From the NCBI GenBank assembly GCA_943331855.1, contig CALQNE010000165.1:1-7848 (forward strand): a stretch of DNA of 7,848 nucleotides, read 5' to 3'. This document shows, piece by piece, positions 6,297 to 7,848 of the stretch (position 1 is the stretch's first letter; each line of letters opens with the position of its first letter). The notes below the pieces were generated by a model. That model did no database searches. It worked only from the letters and a program-made list of their open reading frames with translations, and was not told the DNA's origin. A program made the position numbers and the translations under genes. This stretch comes from Bordetella parapertussis. Lineage in GTDB: Bacteria > Pseudomonadota > Gammaproteobacteria > Burkholderiales > Burkholderiaceae_B.

Positions 6297-7848
6297 CTAT
6301 TCGGGCATCAAAAACTCGGTGATCAACTTAATGAGTTCGACAAAACCCAAAACAATCACCAGTACAAGCAGCCCAGCACCCAGCGCCAACAGCACACTCA
6401 GGCTACCCAGTGAGGCGGATGATAGCGTGTAGATCAGTAAAGCGACCACTAGGGATAAACCTACTGCAACCACTTTGCCAAAGCGAATCGTCCCACGCAA
6501 AATCGGAAAGCGTGCCAGACCCTGAACCGCGTTTTCTGCGGAATCTATAGTTGGCTTTGTCATGAAAGTGGTTGCGTCAGTTGTCGTTGATTTAGGCTGT
6601 TCGATCAATACAGACTTACCCTCTAGCGCAGCAATTCGCTCTGCCGCGAGCAAACCAAAGCTGCCCGATTTAATCAGACCACCGATGTAGGCAGAGTCTC
6701 GACCGCCTTCGAGTCCACCGGTTGTCGCGCCCGCAGCAAACAGACCGGGAATTGGTGTCGCATTTGAATCAAGTACCTGTGCCTGCGCATCAATATCGAT
6801 ACCCACCATGGTGTAGGTGATTCCAGGACAAATCGGAATCGCCATCAATGGCGCCTGCACAATCGGCATAGGCGAAACTTTCACGGATCGCGAAATCGCT
6901 AGGGTCTGCAGGGTGCCGTCCGCCAGCGCCTCGTTATATTGCGCTAAGGTTTCTAAAAACGCATCACTCGGAACGCCCATTTTTTCAGCCAAGGCAACCG
7001 CGCTCTCTGCCCGCAAAATGGTGCCACCCGCGCGCTCAAGCAAGGGGTTTGCAGGGATTCGAGCCGAGGTGCCCGGCCCTTCCCAAATAGCGCGGTCAAA
7101 CACTGCAAATAATTTGTCAGTCTTCGCATGAGCCGCTAACTCGTTTGCTAAATGCACGCCTGAGCGACCTTCATCGACAAAGCGCTTACCGGTGGAATCA
7201 ATGACAATTCCTGCCGTGGCGATCGCGTCAACCTCTGGGTACGGCCATACCTGATCGTTATGCTTCGCGTCGCTACACAACACGTGACCATAAAAGCGGT
7301 TGCCTGGGGTTAACACGGCCCCTGCTGCTAAAGCCATCGTCAACCCGTCGCCACAACCTGTTCGGGCGCCTCGCTGAAACACCGAATCGAACGGCGCGCC
7401 AATGTGTCGTTCGAACAGCGTGCGATTAGCCTGAAAGCCCCCGTCGGCAATCAGGCAATAGGGCGCGTGCCACGTGCGTTGTTCGCCCAAACAGCTGCCC
7501 TGTACACCCACACAACGGCCCTGCTCAAGTATCAACGCAGTCGCGCGCGCACCAAGCTGCAACGAGCCGCCACGCTCAACAAGCTCAAGCGCTAGTCGAC
7601 GCAAAATCAAATCCGGGCCGCGCTCTTTCCAGTCAAGCCCAGCCTTAAGCGCACGCGGAGGCGCCATGCACCAGCGATAACCCTCTTGCGGATTAAAGCG
7701 CATAAACTTAGCGCCCTTGCCTTGCAACCAGGTAATCAGCCGTGCGCCTGTCTGCGCCAGCGCGCGCGCCAACTCGGGCTTGGCCTCATTGCCCGAGACG
7801 CGAGCGATATGCTGCTCTAAGTCTTGTTCCTCGCGAAACGGATCACGA
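6297..7848 (-). CDS. FAD-dependent dehydrogenase/fumarate reductase-type flavoprotein with C-terminal membrane tail (5' end outside window)
   Basis: The frame stays open to the right edge, so the protein begins outside the window; 516 residues are visible. The N-terminal FAD GxGxxG region is missing. Visible family features are ADGGFQAN (7425-7448), the strand before the second FAD contact; CGDGLTMALAAGA (7317-7355); GLFAAGATTGGLEGG (6702-6746); and AYIGGLIKSGSFG (6654-6692), the C-terminal FAD-binding end. This is the FAD_binding_2 family (fumarate reductase, ketosteroid dehydrogenase and tricarballylate dehydrogenase TcuA relatives), acting on C-C bonds next to a carbonyl or carboxylate. 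After the core the chain continues for about 106 residues (6300-6617): a Thr-rich linker, then two hydrophobic segments (about 6423-6476 and 6336-6407). These are not expected in ordinary members and suggest membrane anchoring. The gene is the first visible one of the - strand run. A TcuA-like role is possible, but the substrate is not determined. Confidence 0.85.
   Translation of the reverse strand, partial: RDPFREEQDLEQHIARVSGNEAKPELARALAQTGARLITWLQGKGAKFMRFNPQEGYRWCMAPPRALKAGLDWKERGPDLILRRLALELVERGGSLQLGARATALILEQGRCVGVQGSCLGEQRTWHAPYCLIADGGFQANRTLFERHIGAPFDSVFQRGARTGCGDGLTMALAAGAVLTPGNRFYGHVLCSDAKHNDQVWPYPEVDAIATAGIVIDSTGKRFVDEGRSGVHLANELAAHAKTDKLFAVFDRAIWEGPGTSARIPANPLLERAGGTILRAESAVALAEKMGVPSDAFLETLAQYNEALADGTLQTLAISRSVKVSPMPIVQAPLMAIPICPGITYTMVGIDIDAQAQVLDSNATPIPGLFAAGATTGGLEGGRDSAYIGGLIKSGSFGLLAAERIAALEGKSVLIEQPKSTTTDATTFMTKPTIDSAENAVQGLARFPILRGTIRFGKVVAVGLSLVVALLIYTLSSASLGSLSVLLALGAGLLVLVIVLGFVELIKLITEFLMPE

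Overview
The window looks like a stretch of a betaproteobacterial chromosome, probably Burkholderiales. The main reason is two Bug-type (TctC-like) periplasmic solute receptors in one gene run, a family greatly expanded in that order. The FAD_binding_2 flavoprotein, DUF1003 protein and Tag glycosylase fit this assignment but do not prove it. No rRNA, tRNA, CRISPR array, insertion sequence or phage gene is visible.

Left part (1-3042): (i) the 3' portion of an outer-membrane beta-barrel gene on the + strand, cut by the window edge and followed by a hairpin; (ii) a small winged-helix DNA-binding protein on the - strand; (iii) a 232-base intergenic region (1170-1401) holding a 10-bp palindrome, an FNR/CRP-like dyad and a possible promoter; (iv) a GT4 glycosyltransferase on the + strand that appears to start at TTG; (v) a DUF1003 two-helix membrane protein on the + strand.

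Right part (3054-7848): five genes on the - strand, so transcription runs from high to low coordinates. They are an FAD-dependent dehydrogenase/reductase-like flavoprotein (5' end outside the window) with a hydrophobic C-terminal tail, Bug receptor A, a small methyltransferase-like protein, Bug receptor B and DNA-3-methyladenine glycosylase I (tag). Gaps are 53, 20 and 21 nt, and the last junction is a TGATG overlap, so the run is probably one operon. Its end converges with the DUF1003 gene, leaving only 11 nt between the stop codons.

A reasonable reading of the right part is uptake and oxidation of an organic acid: two receptors of a family that usually captures carboxylates, plus a flavin enzyme of a family that oxidises or reduces activated C-C bonds. 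No TctA/TctB permease is present here, so the receptors either use a permease elsewhere or act as sensors. The methyltransferase-like gene between the receptors and the DNA-repair gene at the end do not fit a simple catabolic operon. I see no clearly new defence or mobile system. The most unusual items are the membrane tail on the flavoprotein and the composition of this five-gene run.
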